The translations under genes were made by a program, and so were the position numbers. From the NCBI RefSeq assembly GCF_004127445.1, contig NZ_QEXM01000025.1, forward strand, positions 186,001-250,000: 64,000 nucleotides of DNA, in the 5' to 3' direction. The first letter of the stretch is position 1; every line of letters starts with the position of its first letter. This document shows, one piece after another, positions 1-11,078 of this stretch. The notes under the pieces are model-generated. The model had not been told where the DNA came from and ran no database searches. It saw only the letters and a program-made list of their open reading frames with translations. This DNA is from Streptomyces alfalfae (GTDB lineage Bacteria; Actinomycetota; Actinomycetes; Streptomycetales; Streptomycetaceae).

Positions 1-476
1 AAACTCAGCGTGACCTCGGACTCGATGTCCTGGCCGCGCCTCGGCTGCGTACGCGTGCCGGCTCCGGCACCCGCGCCGCCGCGGTTGAACAGGCCCCCGA
101 AGACGTCACCGAGGCCGCCCCCGAAGCCGCCGGCCGCACCGCCGCCTCCTCCGCCCGGGGCGCCGCCTCCGAAGAGGTCGCCCAGGTCGAAGTTGAACGA
201 TCCGCCGCCGGCCCCGGGGCCCTGCCGGAACCCGCCGTTGCCGAAGAGAGCACGCGCGTCGTCGTACTCCTTGCGCTTCTTGGGGTCACCGAGGACGTCG
301 TTCGCCTCGGAGATCTCCTTGAAGCGCTCCTCCGCCTTGACGTTTCCCTTGTTGGCGTCCGGGTGGTTCTCGCGTGCGAGCTTCCGGTACGCCTTCTTGA
401 TCTCGGCCTCGGTGGCGTCCTTGGGGACGCCGAGGACCTTGTAGTAGTCCTTCTCGATGAAGTCCTTGGTGCTCAT
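1..476 (-). CDS. dnaJ: DnaJ co-chaperone, N-terminal part (cut by window edge)
   Basis: Hsp40 co-chaperone that stimulates DnaK ATPase and delivers unfolded clients in the cytoplasm. The visible 158 residues hold a J domain at about residues 9-75 with the catalytic HPD tripeptide (ENHPDANKG), followed by a Gly/Phe-rich stretch ([23 protein letters not shown]). The zinc-finger and C-terminal domains lie beyond position 1. The ATG at 474-476 starts [16 protein letters not shown], the usual actinobacterial DnaJ1 beginning, and an AGGGAGG ribosome site lies just upstream. It follows grpE after 33 bp on the same strand, so it is the third gene of the dnaK operon; hspR normally follows in Streptomyces but is outside the window. 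Confidence 0.97.
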   Translation of the reverse strand, partial: MSTKDFIEKDYYKVLGVPKDATEAEIKKAYRKLARENHPDANKGNVKAEERFKEISEANDVLGDPKKRKEYDDARALFGNGGFRQGPGAGGGSFNFDLGDLFGGGAPGGGGGGAAGGFGGGLGDVFGGLFNRGGAGAGAGTRTQPRRGQDIESEVTLS

Positions 477-509
477 CCCCGACGTCCCTCCTCACTCATG
501 TCGTGACCG

Positions 510-1216
510 TCAGCCCTCGTCCGGGCCACCGGTCTCCTTCTCGTCCGCCTTCTCCGCGGCCGCGGAACCCTCGGACTCCTCGCCCTTGACGGTCTGCGCG
601 CCGGGCTGCGGCTCGGCGACGGCCACCCGCGCGGGGCGGATGGTGCGCTCGCCGATGCGATACCCCGGCTGCAGGATCGCGACGCACGTCGTCTCCGTGA
701 CGTCCGGTGCGTAGCTGTGCATCAGGGCCTCGTGGATCGTCGGGTCGAAGGGCTCGCCCTCCTTGCCGAACTGCTGGAGGCCCAGCTTGGCGACGACCGT
801 TTCGAGCGACTCGGCGACCGACTTGAAGCCGCCGACCAGCTCGCCGTGCTCACGGGCGCGGCCGATGTCGTCGAGGGTCGGCAGCAGCTCGGACAGGAGG
901 TTCGCCGAGGCGATCTCCTTCACCGCCACCTTGTCGCGCTCCACCCGACGGCGGTAGTTCTGGTACTCGGCCTGCAGCCGCTGGAGGTCCGCGGTGCGCT
1001 CGTTGAGCGCGGTGCGCACCTGGTCCAGCTGGGCGGTCAGGCCGGTCACGCCCGAGTCCTGCGCGGACGTCTTGCTCTCCGTGTCCCCGGCCGGGGCCGC
1101 CGGGCCCTCCTCGCTGGAGGGCTCGGCGGCCTTCGGCGCCGCGTCGTCAGAGGTGGCGCCGGAGGGGACGTCAGACTTGTCGGCGTTCTCGCCGAAGCCC
1201 GGGGTCTCCTCGGTCA

Positions 1217-1217
<1 letters not shown>
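510..1217 (-). CDS. grpE: GrpE nucleotide exchange factor
   Basis: Cytoplasmic exchange factor that releases ADP from DnaK. The 235-residue protein has an acidic, Ala/Pro/Ser-rich N-terminus (residues 1-55), a long dimerising helix rich in heptads (about 60-115, LTAQLDQVRTALNERTADLQ) and the conserved beta domain (FDPTIHEALMHSYAPDVTE and GYRIGERTIRPARVAVAEP). The low-complexity C-terminal tail is typical of actinobacterial GrpE. Its ATG overlaps the dnaK stop by one base (TGATG), which implies translational coupling. The same HspR-controlled transcript should continue into dnaJ. Confidence 0.98.
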
Positions 1218-3142
<1,925 letters not shown>

Positions 3143-3150
3143 TCAACAGA

Positions 3151-3171
3151 AGTGAGTCTTGGAGGCTCAAC
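3151..3171 (-). promoter_or_regulatory. Second, degenerate HAIR-like operator
   Basis: Read on the minus strand, GTTGAGC-N7-ACTCACT keeps the 7-bp spacer and most HAIR positions. It lies 31 bp upstream of the perfect copy. Streptomyces dnaK promoters are known to carry several HspR inverted repeats. A TTGACG at the complement of 3141-3146 with CATGCT 17 bp on could be the -35/-10 pair, but this is weak. The rest of 3172-3387 shows no gene. Confidence 0.7.
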
Positions 3172-3387
3172 TCTTATCCCTTGCTTACGCGCAACCTGGG
3201 CCCCCTTCCGGGGCCCGCATCGGGCTGCGGGCGCGTCGCGGCTGGTAGCGCGGTCCCCCGCGACCCCGACGGGGCGCACCTCGGCCCTGGGCGCGACGCG
3301 GCAAGGGTGGCCTGAGCGACGCAGATCACCGCGTTGCCGGGTGCGGCGGGGCCGCTTAAATGGGTAGTCTCAGACGGACTGCATAAG

Positions 3388-3401
3388 TTACCGCTTAGTA
3401 A
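3388..3401. promoter_or_regulatory. TTACCG-type dyad upstream of the Fe-S reductase
   Basis: TTACCGCTTAGTAA has perfect TTAC/GTAA arms and sits 44 bp upstream of the ATG at 3446. A similar element, TTACCGACGGGTAG, sits upstream of the acyl-CoA dehydrogenase at 62508-62521. It may be an operator for a TetR-type fatty-acid regulator; this is inference from position and symmetry only. Confidence 0.4.
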
Positions 3402-3445
3402 TAGTCCGCGTAATAGTTCGCCTCGCAGGCCCGAGGAGCCCCCAA

Positions 3446-5728
3446 ATGCAACTCGCCGCGATCATCGTGTCGCTGGTCCTAATCGCGGTCGGCGTCGCGC
3501 TGTTCGGCCGTGCCATCGTGCAGATCTACCGGTTCGTGCGGCTCGGCCAGCCCGTGCCGGCCGGGCTGCGGACCGACAATCCCTGGCAGCGCACCGTCAC
3601 CGTGGTCAAGGAGTTCCTCGGCCATACGCGTATGAACAAGTGGGGCATCGTCGGCTTCGCGCACTGGTTCGTGGCGGTGGGCTTCTTCTCGCTGCTGCTG
3701 ACGATCGTGAACGCCTTCGGCCAGCTCTTCCAGGCCGACTGGATCCTGCCGGTCATCGGCGACTGGGCGCCGTACAACGTCTTCGTCGAGTTCATCGGCA
3801 CGATGACCGTGCTCGGCATCCTCACGCTGATCGTCATCCGGCAGCTGAACCGCCCCGACAAGCCGGGGCGCAAGTCGCGCTTCGCGGGCTCCAAGACCGG
3901 CCAGGCGTACTTCGTCGAGACCGTCATCCTCATCGTCGGCGTCTGCATCTTCACGCTGCACGCCCTGGAGGGCGCCCAGCACCACGTGGACTCCTACGAG
4001 GCGTCGTTCTTCATCTCGTACCCGGTGGTCTCCTGGTTCGAGGGCATGGACACCGCCACCCTCCAGAACCTCACGTACTTCTTCGCCGGCCTGAAGATCG
4101 CGACCTCCTTCACCTGGATGATCGTCGTCGCCCTGAACACCAACATGGGCGTGGCCTGGCACCGCTTCCTGGCCTTCCCGAACATCTGGTTCAAGCGCGA
4201 GGCGAACGGCGGGACCGCCCTCGGCGAGCTCCAGCCGATGACGTCCGGCGGCAAGCCGATCGACTGGGAGGACCCGGCCGAGGACGCCGTCTTCGGCGTC
4301 TCCCAGGTCGAGCAGTTCTCCTGGAAGGGCCTGCTGGACTTCTCCACCTGCACCGAGTGCGGCCGCTGCCAGTCGCAGTGCCCCGCCTGGAACACGGGCA
4401 AGCCCCTCTCCCCCAAGCTCCTGATCATGTCGCTGCGCGACCACGCGCACGCCAAGGCCCCGTACCTGCTCGCGGGCGGCGGCAAGACGATGGAGGGCGA
4501 CGAGAAGGCCACGGCCGAGCAGCTGGCCGATGTGCCCGCCGCGGCCCTGGCCGAGGCCGAGCGCCCGCTGATCGGCACCGTCGAGGAGAACGGCGTCATC
4601 GACCCGGACGTCCTGTGGTCCTGCACCACGTGCGGCGCCTGCGTCGAGCAGTGCCCGGTCGACATCGAGCACATCGACCACATCGTCGACATGCGCCGCT
4701 ACCAGGTGATGATCGAGAGCGCGTTCCCGTCCGAGGCGGGCACGATGCTCAAGAACCTGGAGAAGAAGGGCAACCCCTGGGGCCTCGCCAAGAAGCAGCG
4801 CCTTGAATGGCTCAAGGAGCTGGACTTCGAGGTCCCGGTCGTCGGCAAGGACATCGAGGACCTCACCGAGGTCGAGTACCTGTACTGGGTCGGCTGCGCG
4901 GGAGCCCTCGAAGACCGCGCCAAGAAGACGACGAAGGCCTTCGCGGAGCTGCTGAACATCGCGGGCGTCAAGTTCGCGATCATGGGCGGCGACGAGAAGT
5001 GCACCGGTGACTCCGCCCGCCGCCTGGGCAACGAGCCGCTGTTCCAGCAGCTCGGCCAGGAGAACGTCATGGCGCTGAACATGGCGTTCGGCGAGGAGCT
5101 GGACGACGACGGCAAGGTGACGCCGGAGACGGCGAAGCCGAAGTCGGCGAAGAAGATCGTCGCGACCTGCCCGCACTGCCTCAACACGATCGGCAACGAG
5201 TACCCGCAGCTCGGCGGCGACTACGAGGTCATCCACCACACGCAGCTCCTCCAGCACCTGGTGGACGAGGGCAGGCTGGTCCCGGTGACCCCGGTCGAGG
5301 GCATCATCACGTACCACGACCCGTGCTACCTGGGCCGTCACAACAAGATCTACACGCCGCCGCGCGAGATCATCGGCAAGGTCCCCGGGCTGCGCAACGA
5401 AGAGATGCACCGCCACAAGGAGCGCGGCTTCTGCTGCGGCGCCGGTGGCGCCCGGATGTGGATGGAAGAGCGCATCGGCAAGCGCGTCAACACCGAGCGG
5501 GTCGACGAGGCGCTGTCGCTGAACCCCGACATCGTGTCGACCGCCTGCCCGTTCTGCCTGGTCATGCTGACCGACTCGGTCAACGGCAAGAAGAACGACG
5601 GCAAGGCCAAGGAGTCCGTCCAGGTGGTGGACGTCGCACAGCTCCTGCTCGACTCGGTGAAGACGCCGCTCGACCCGGCGGGCGACGAGGAGGCGACGGA
5701 CGCACCGGAGCCGGAGCCGGTGAAGTGA
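3446..5728 (+). CDS. Membrane (Fe-S)-binding oxidoreductase, EtfD/HdrD-like
   Basis: 760-residue membrane protein with about five N-terminal helices (first at residues 4-26). Two 4Fe-4S motifs follow: CTECGRCQSQCPAW near residue 302 and CTTCGACVEQCPVD near 393. The C-terminus has CCG-type cluster modules (VGCAG near 482, CPHC near 575, DPCYLGRHN near 625, GFCCGAGG near 662, ACPFC near 700). This order matches the mycobacterial Rv0338c/EtfD family, proposed to pass electrons from electron-transfer flavoprotein to menaquinone during beta-oxidation; older annotations say iron-sulphur-binding reductase. Start: ATG after GAGGAG. Divergent from dnaK, monocistronic, and followed by a strong terminator. 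The EtfD role is inference from family likeness. Confidence 0.9.
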   Translation: MQLAAIIVSLVLIAVGVALFGRAIVQIYRFVRLGQPVPAGLRTDNPWQRTVTVVKEFLGHTRMNKWGIVGFAHWFVAVGFFSLLLTIVNAFGQLFQADWILPVIGDWAPYNVFVEFIGTMTVLGILTLIVIRQLNRPDKPGRKSRFAGSKTGQAYFVETVILIVGVCIFTLHALEGAQHHVDSYEASFFISYPVVSWFEGMDTATLQNLTYFFAGLKIATSFTWMIVVALNTNMGVAWHRFLAFPNIWFKREANGGTALGELQPMTSGGKPIDWEDPAEDAVFGVSQVEQFSWKGLLDFSTCTECGRCQSQCPAWNTGKPLSPKLLIMSLRDHAHAKAPYLLAGGGKTMEGDEKATAEQLADVPAAALAEAERPLIGTVEENGVIDPDVLWSCTTCGACVEQCPVDIEHIDHIVDMRRYQVMIESAFPSEAGTMLKNLEKKGNPWGLAKKQRLEWLKELDFEVPVVGKDIEDLTEVEYLYWVGCAGALEDRAKKTTKAFAELLNIAGVKFAIMGGDEKCTGDSARRLGNEPLFQQLGQENVMALNMAFGEELDDDGKVTPETAKPKSAKKIVATCPHCLNTIGNEYPQLGGDYEVIHHTQLLQHLVDEGRLVPVTPVEGIITYHDPCYLGRHNKIYTPPREIIGKVPGLRNEEMHRHKERGFCCGAGGARMWMEERIGKRVNTERVDEALSLNPDIVSTACPFCLVMLTDSVNGKKNDGKAKESVQVVDVAQLLLDSVKTPLDPAGDEEATDAPEPEPVK

Positions 5729-5753
5729 CGCCGTAGCGCCGCCGTTCGGCCGT

Positions 5754-5794
5754 GACGGGCCGGTCCCCCCCCTCTCGGGTGGGACCGGCCCGTC
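5754..5794. terminator. Strong hairpin terminator between convergent genes
   Basis: GACGGGCCGGTCCC pairs perfectly with GGGACCGGCCCGTC (14-bp stem, 13-nt loop). It lies 26 bp after the Fe-S reductase stop and ahead of the convergent FG-GAP gene, so it may serve both strands. Confidence 0.88.
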
Positions 5795-5828
5795 GTGCTT
5801 CGTCGGGCCACGCCCGCCGCCGGCTCCG

Positions 5829-7271
5829 TCAGCGCGCGAGGACGCCGAACTCGGTGGCCGTGCCGACCCCGGAGCCGGCCGGCGGTCGCACGACGCGCGT
5901 GGGGGAGGAACCGGCGAGCCTGCCGGACTTCGTGCCGACCGACCAGACCTGCGGGGAGGCCGCCCGGACCGGGACGGCGATCTCGGGCTGCTTGTCGTTG
6001 TTCAGGTCGGTGGCCTTGAGCTGCGTGGGGACGCGGTAGGCGCCGGCCGGGGTCGGCAGGCCGCGCGCGTCGTGGGCGTAGAACGCGGAACCGGTGCCGG
6101 TCAGGCCCCTGGACGAGCCCTTCAGGACGTACAGGCCCCCGCCGGTGTTCCGGCACTCCTCGCAGTCGGGCCTGCCCTCACCGGGGGCGCCGACGACCAG
6201 GTCGGCGTAACCGTCCCGGTCCAGGTCGGCCGCGGTGACGGACTGGCCGAAGCGGTCACCCCGCCGCACGCCGCCCTGGATGCCGGGGCTGTCCTGGGTG
6301 AACATCCGCATGCCGCGGTTCGCGTCCACGCCCGTGGCCGAGCCGTAGTTGACCCGGACCACGCCCGCGTCCTTCTCCGTGTCGAGCACGGACTCCCCGT
6401 CGCCCACCGCGATGTCGCCGTAGCCGTCCTTGTCGAGGTCCGCGACGGCCACGCTGGTCCCGCCGCGCACGGTGACCGGGGTGAAGCGCAGGCCGGAGGC
6501 CCCGCCGAGGAGGACCCTGCCCCGCGTGTGCCTCTCGCCGAGGACGACGAGGTCGTCGATGGACCCCTTGTTGACGCGGCCCACGGCGATCTTGTCCTGT
6601 GCCGCCTCGTCGTAGACGGGGTAGTTGCGGCCGATATCGATCTTCCGCATCGCGGCGGGCGTGCCGTCCGCCGTGAAGGGGCCCTTGAAGAGGCGCAGCG
6701 AGGTGGAGTAGCCGACGACCAGGTCGGTCTTCCCGTCGCCGGTGAAGTCACCGGCCTTCAGGACCGAGCCGAAGCCGGGCCGGTTCAGGGGGTCGGCCAT
6801 CCGCGTGCCGTCCTTGAGGCCGGTGGCGCTGCCCCAGAGCAGGCCGACCTGTTCGTCCCCCGTGCCCACGGCGAGGTCCGCGTAGCCGTCGGCGTTGAAG
6901 TCGCCGCTGGTGAGGACCTGCCCGAACCGCGCGTTCCCGGTCGGGTCGCCCGGCACGCCGGGGCTGTCCTGCGTGATGGCGCGCAGGCCGGTCTTCTGCG
7001 CGCCGTTCCTGCCGCCGTACGAGACGGTGACGTACCCCGCGGCCCCCACCTTCGTGGTGGACCCGTCCGTGCCGGTGACGTCCACCGCGGCGTCCGGAGC
7101 GCCGAGGGCCAGGTCGTGGTAGCCGTCGCCGTCGAAGTCGTCGGAGTACCGGGTGGCCGCGGGGCCCGCGGGGGCGGCCTCAGCCCGGGTGCCGGTGGCG
7201 GCCAGCAGGCCTCCGGCGAGCGTGGTGGCCGCCGCGGCGACCGCGATGGCGTGACGGATGTGGCGTCGCAC
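5829..7271 (-). CDS. Secreted FG-GAP repeat protein (paralogue 1)
   Basis: 480 residues. The N-terminal Sec signal (MRRHIRHAIAVAAAATTLAG, likely cut near TRAEA-A) is followed by about seven integrin-type FG-GAP repeats. Each has a calcium-loop motif such as DDFDGDGYHDLALGAP, GDFNADGYADLAVG, ADLDRDGYADLVVGAPGE. The repeats should fold as an extracellular seven-bladed beta-propeller. The phrase TQDSPG(V/I)PG between blades recurs in the paralogues to the right. The start is GTG at 7269-7271, after GGGGGA eight bases upstream. It is the only member of the five-gene FG-GAP cluster on the minus strand, divergent from the lipoprotein member at 7713. Ligand and function unknown. Confidence 0.9.
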   Translation of the reverse strand: MRRHIRHAIAVAAAATTLAGGLLAATGTRAEAAPAGPAATRYSDDFDGDGYHDLALGAPDAAVDVTGTDGSTTKVGAAGYVTVSYGGRNGAQKTGLRAITQDSPGVPGDPTGNARFGQVLTSGDFNADGYADLAVGTGDEQVGLLWGSATGLKDGTRMADPLNRPGFGSVLKAGDFTGDGKTDLVVGYSTSLRLFKGPFTADGTPAAMRKIDIGRNYPVYDEAAQDKIAVGRVNKGSIDDLVVLGERHTRGRVLLGGASGLRFTPVTVRGGTSVAVADLDKDGYGDIAVGDGESVLDTEKDAGVVRVNYGSATGVDANRGMRMFTQDSPGIQGGVRRGDRFGQSVTAADLDRDGYADLVVGAPGEGRPDCEECRNTGGGLYVLKGSSRGLTGTGSAFYAHDARGLPTPAGAYRVPTQLKATDLNNDKQPEIAVPVRAASPQVWSVGTKSGRLAGSSPTRVVRPPAGSGVGTATEFGVLAR

Positions 7272-7350
7272 GTCCGGTTTCCCCCTAGGAAGTCGATCAG
7301 AGATACGCCTTCAAGACCTTCGGTGCGCTGGAACGGTTGTGCGGATCTTC

Positions 7351-7608
7351 CCGCCCGCGACCACGCCCGCCTTCCTGCCCGCGAGCACGCCCGCCTCCCT
7401 GCCCGCGACCACGCCCTTGCCCGCGCCATCGCCGGGCCGTCGGGCCGCCGGGCCGTCGGGTCGTGGGGTCGCGGGGGTCGCCGGGCCGTCGGGTCGTGGG
7501 GGCCGCCAGGCCGTGGGGATCGCCGGGCCGTCGGATCATGGGGTCGCCGGGTCACGGGAGTCGCCGGGCCGTCGGGTCGTGGGGTCACGGGGTGCCCGGC
7601 CGTCGGCG
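7351..7608. repeat. Two adjoining degenerate tandem arrays in an intergenic gap
   Basis: 7351-7425 holds about three 24-bp units of the form CGCGACCACGCCCGCCT. 7433-7608 holds about six degenerate 27-33-bp units containing GCCGGGCCGTCGGGTCGTGG. No convincing gene lies in the 441-bp gap 7272-7712; apparent reading frames across it are repeat translations. Confidence 0.75.
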
Positions 7609-7712
7609 GCGACGTGACGCAGAAAGCACCCCGCGGCCCTTATCCCGCACGCGGAGCGAGAGCATCATGGGCGGGTTGTTGTCCGCCGAGGCTTTCGGGG
7701 TTGGTGAGGGGC

Positions 7713-9107
7713 ATGCGCGGTGCCGGGGTACGAGGGGCGAGACACGGCGGTGTGGGACGCCGCGCGAGACGCCGTACGGTCGCGGGGGCGGCCGCCGCCC
7801 TGAGCTGTGTCCTGCTGCTCACCGGCTGCGGCGGCGGCCACGACGACGACGGCGACAAGGGCTCCGGCGACCGGGCCCTCGGTCTGGCGGCGGGCAAGGG
7901 CACCCCGCGGCAGCCGGTCCCGCGCGGTGACGGCAGCAAGGTTGACGACGACTTCAACGGTGACGGCGCCCGTGACCTCGTACTCGACGACCTCGTCCAC
8001 CGCGACCACGGCGACGACGCGGGCATCGGCATCGTCTACGGCGGCGAGGACGGCCTCGTGCCGGGCGCCCGGCAACTGCTCAGCGCGCACGCCAACGGGG
8101 CCCGGACCAGCGGCGAACTGCCGGCCGCCTTCGAGTCGGAGGCCTCCTGCGACCTGGACGGGGACGGCTTCAGCGATCTCCTCGTGTCCACCGACCCGCC
8201 CTACGACGGGCAGGGCCGCCCGCCCGTGCCGCTGCAGATCCTCTTCGGCTCGCCCAAGGGCCTGGCCGGCAAGGCCGTGAAGCTGCGGGTCCCGGACCGG
8301 GCGCGCTTCGGCAACGACTGGCCCGACCAGCCGGTCTGCGGCGACTTCGACGGCGACGGCGCGAACGACCTCGTGCTGCACGCCAGCGGGGCCCGGATCT
8401 CCTTCCTGCGCGGTCCGTTCAAGCGGACGGGCGCACCGCGCGCGGCGGACGCCCCGACCACCGCGCCCGGCAACAACCTCGTGTCCGGCCGCGCCACGGA
8501 CGTCGACGGCGACGGCTACGACGACGTGCTCGTCCGCAAGGCCGCGGGCCCGTCGGGCGCCGCCGCCAGTGCCGTCGTACTCGGCGGCGCCGAAGGACCC
8601 GGCGAGACCGGGGTGCTCCTTCCTGCGGGCACCGACGTCACGTTCGGCCGCTTCGGCAGGGGCAAGGGCATGGACGCGGCCATCGCCACGCCGAAGGGGG
8701 TCGCCCTGCGGTATGAGGTGCCGGGCGCTCTGCGGGGGTCGCTGGAGGCCAAGGACGTGGCCGTGGACGCGGGTGACCTCGACGGGGACGGGATCGCCGA
8801 ACTGGTGATGAGCGGGGCCGGCAGCGGGTCCGGGGGCGGGGCCGGGGACGTACGGGTCTTCCGTGGCCGTGCGGGCGGGATCGCGTCCAACGCCACCGCC
8901 CTCGTCGGGCCGCGCGGCAAGGGCACGACCCAGGTGCTCCAGGTCGCCGACTTCGACGGTGACAAGCGCGCCGACCTGGTTCTGCGGACCTACCGGGGGG
9001 ACAGCGAGGACACCGTGGGCGTCTATCCGGGCCGAGCGGGGGGCGACCTCGTCGCGCGCGAGCCGTCCGTCAGCTTCTCCACCGAGGAGTTCCTGACCAT
9101 GGGGTGA
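7713..9107 (+). CDS. FG-GAP repeat lipoprotein (paralogue 2)
   Basis: 464 residues. The basic N-terminus (RRARRRTVAG) is followed by a hydrophobic stretch and lipobox LLLTGC, so it should be a membrane-anchored lipoprotein on the outer face. About six FG-GAP blades follow (DDFNGDGARDLVLDD, CDLDGDGFSDLLVS, GDFDGDGANDLVLH, TDVDGDGYDDVLV, GDLDGDGIAELVMSG, ADFDGDKRADLVL). The frame is open far upstream, but ATG 7713 after GGTGAGGGG gives the only start that leads directly into a signal peptide. It is the sole lipoprotein of the cluster and lacks the TQDxxGVPG phrase of the others, so it is the most divergent member. Function unknown. Confidence 0.87.
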   Translation: MRGAGVRGARHGGVGRRARRRTVAGAAAALSCVLLLTGCGGGHDDDGDKGSGDRALGLAAGKGTPRQPVPRGDGSKVDDDFNGDGARDLVLDDLVHRDHGDDAGIGIVYGGEDGLVPGARQLLSAHANGARTSGELPAAFESEASCDLDGDGFSDLLVSTDPPYDGQGRPPVPLQILFGSPKGLAGKAVKLRVPDRARFGNDWPDQPVCGDFDGDGANDLVLHASGARISFLRGPFKRTGAPRAADAPTTAPGNNLVSGRATDVDGDGYDDVLVRKAAGPSGAAASAVVLGGAEGPGETGVLLPAGTDVTFGRFGRGKGMDAAIATPKGVALRYEVPGALRGSLEAKDVAVDAGDLDGDGIAELVMSGAGSGSGGGAGDVRVFRGRAGGIASNATALVGPRGKGTTQVLQVADFDGDKRADLVLRTYRGDSEDTVGVYPGRAGGDLVAREPSVSFSTEEFLTMG

Positions 9108-9135
9108 CGGGGGCCGATGGGGCGCGAGGTCCGCG

Positions 9136-9291
9136 GGGGGCTGCGGGGGCCGGTGGCGTGCAAGGCCCACAGGAAGCCACGAGGACCGGCGGCATGCAAG
9201 GGCCGCGAGACCCGCAGGGAGCCACGAGGACCGGTGGCATGCGAGACCCGCAGGGGACCGCGAGGACCGGTGGCGTGCAAGGCCCGCGGGA
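9136..9291. repeat. Tandem array of about four 36-bp units
   Basis: Units share CACGAGGACCGGTGGCAT followed by GCGAGACCCGCAGGG-like sequence, with substitutions and one expanded unit. The array fills the gap between FG-GAP genes 2 and 3. No coding sequence is supported here. Confidence 0.8.
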
Positions 9292-9405
9292 GTGCCGGGC
9301 CAAGGAGGCTCCTTCACCGGGGCGTTGCCGTCGCACAACCCTTCGTACACCTCGCCCGTCACACAAGCGGAAGCCCGCCCCATCGTCCACTTCCGGGAGT
9401 TCCCC

Positions 9406-10800
9406 GTGCGCGTACGAAACCTGGCCGTCACCGCCTCCGTCGCCGTCCTCGCGGCAGCGGGGCTCACGCTGCCGCTCGCCGGTGTCGCGAGCGCGGCCAC
9501 GGCCCTGAAGGACGACTTCAACGGGGACGGGTACCGGGACCTCGCGGTCGGGTCGCCCCACAGCAACTCCGTGACCGTGACCTTCGGTTCGGCGGGCGGG
9601 GTCTCCGAGGGACGCGCGGTCACCGTCACGCAGGACACCGCGGGGGTGCCCGGGGTCACGGAGGCCGAGGACGAGTTCGGGGAGAACGTCAGCAGTGGCG
9701 ACGTCGACCACGACGGCTACGCCGACCTCATCGTCGGCGCCCCCGGTGAGCGGGTCGGCGGCAAGCCCTCCGGTTCCGTCACCGTCGTCAAGGGCGGCAA
9801 GAACGGCTTCACGTCCGGCGGTCACGTCCTGAACGCCCCGGCCGACACCGGGGGCCGCTTCGGCGAGGCCACCGCCTGGACCGACCTCGACGACGACGGC
9901 TCCGCGCAGCTCGCCGTGGTCAGCGGCGACAACTGGTGGTACTACTCCGGAGCCGGCGAGGACGGGCGCGCCCACGGCCTGGAGGTCGACTTCATCCCCG
10001 AGGGCATCCGCCTGGAGGGCATGGTCGCGGGCAACTTCAAGGTCGAGGACGGGGTCGGCTTCGTCCTGTACGGCGAGCGCGCCGACGGCGGCGCCTGGAC
10101 CGCGCACATGAACGGCGGCGTCGGCGACTACGGCTACCTGGCCGAAGTGCTCGGCGAGGGCGACGACCCGACCGCCACCCGCGACGCGGCCACCGCCGGT
10201 GACGTGAACGGCGACGGCCGCGCCGACCTGATCACCGGCAACTCCCGCAACGGACGGGGCGGCAAGGGCGGCTCGGTCACCGTGCGGTTCGGCGGCGAGG
10301 GGAAGTTCGGCGCCCCCGTCACGTACAGCCAGGCGAGTGCGGGGGTGCCCGGCGCCGACGAGGCGGACGACGCCTTCGGCTCGGCCGTCTCCGCGGGCGA
10401 CGTCACCGGTGACGGCCTCGCCGACCTCGCGGTGGGCGTGCCCGGCGAGACCGTCGACACGGTCGGGGGCGCCGGCAGCGTCGTCCTCCTGACGTCCGGC
10501 GGCGGCGCTTTCACCTCGGGCAAGGCCTGGCACCAGGAGACCGCGGGTGTGCCCGGCGTCGCGGAGGCGGGTGACCACTTCGGCACCTCCGTACGGCTCA
10601 AGGACATCAACAAGAACGGCAGGGCCGACCTGTCCACGGGCGCCACGGGCGAGGACATCGGCGCCACCCAGGAGGTCGGCGCCGTCTGGGTCCTGCGCGG
10701 CACGGCGAACGGCCTGACCTCGTCCTCCGTCGCCTCCTTCAACGGCACGGACTTCGGCGTCGGCGGGGTCGGCGCGGGCTTCGGCCACACCGTTCGCTGA
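9406..10800 (+). CDS. Secreted FG-GAP repeat protein (paralogue 3)
   Basis: 464 residues from GTG 9406, chosen because GGGAG lies just upstream and the product begins with a clean Sec signal (VRVRNLAVTASVAVLAAAG, cleavage near GVASA-A). The frame is open for 38 codons upstream, but that part is low quality. FG-GAP motifs: DDFNGDGYRDLAVGSP, GDVDHDGYADLIVGAPGE, GDVNGDGRADLITGN, GDVTGDGLADLAVGVPGE, KDINKNGRADLSTGATGE. The blade linker (V/Y)TQDTAGVPGV recurs three times (one copy reads YSQASAGVPG). The middle of the protein (about 175-250) is less repeat-like and Trp/Tyr-rich (GDNWWYYSG). Likely an extracellular beta-propeller binding calcium and an unknown ligand. Confidence 0.89.
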   Translation: MRVRNLAVTASVAVLAAAGLTLPLAGVASAATALKDDFNGDGYRDLAVGSPHSNSVTVTFGSAGGVSEGRAVTVTQDTAGVPGVTEAEDEFGENVSSGDVDHDGYADLIVGAPGERVGGKPSGSVTVVKGGKNGFTSGGHVLNAPADTGGRFGEATAWTDLDDDGSAQLAVVSGDNWWYYSGAGEDGRAHGLEVDFIPEGIRLEGMVAGNFKVEDGVGFVLYGERADGGAWTAHMNGGVGDYGYLAEVLGEGDDPTATRDAATAGDVNGDGRADLITGNSRNGRGGKGGSVTVRFGGEGKFGAPVTYSQASAGVPGADEADDAFGSAVSAGDVTGDGLADLAVGVPGETVDTVGGAGSVVLLTSGGGAFTSGKAWHQETAGVPGVAEAGDHFGTSVRLKDINKNGRADLSTGATGEDIGATQEVGAVWVLRGTANGLTSSSVASFNGTDFGVGGVGAGFGHTVR

Positions 10801-11078
10801 CATCGGCCCACTGCTCGCGGCCCCCGCCCCCTCACCGCCCCGGCACGTGAACACCCGCGCGGGGGCGGTTGGTTGGCGTTTGTCCGGGCCTTCACTTCCC
10901 TCCCAGAAGTTCTCCGCATTCCCCTACAACCCTCGGCCCCCATCAGAGGTCTTTCTTGCGCCGACCACGGCGCGAGATCACGGAGAACTCCCGGTGAACG
11001 CGCCCGGCAGCGCACGTCCGCCGACCACACCCGCCGCGGATGCCCGCCAGGCATCCCCGCACGCCGCAGGAGACCCGC

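Noticed and set aside
3479..5416. Long open frame on the strand opposite the Fe-S reductase
   Set aside because: Its codon pattern is the mirror of the real gene and the product is a Leu/Asp/Val/Arg-rich shadow without domains, while the plus frame has two ferredoxin motifs.
7665..9659. Minus-strand 664-codon open frame across FG-GAP genes 2 and 3
   Set aside because: It runs through two genes with clear signal peptides and FG-GAP motifs plus an intergenic repeat; typical high-G+C antisense openness.
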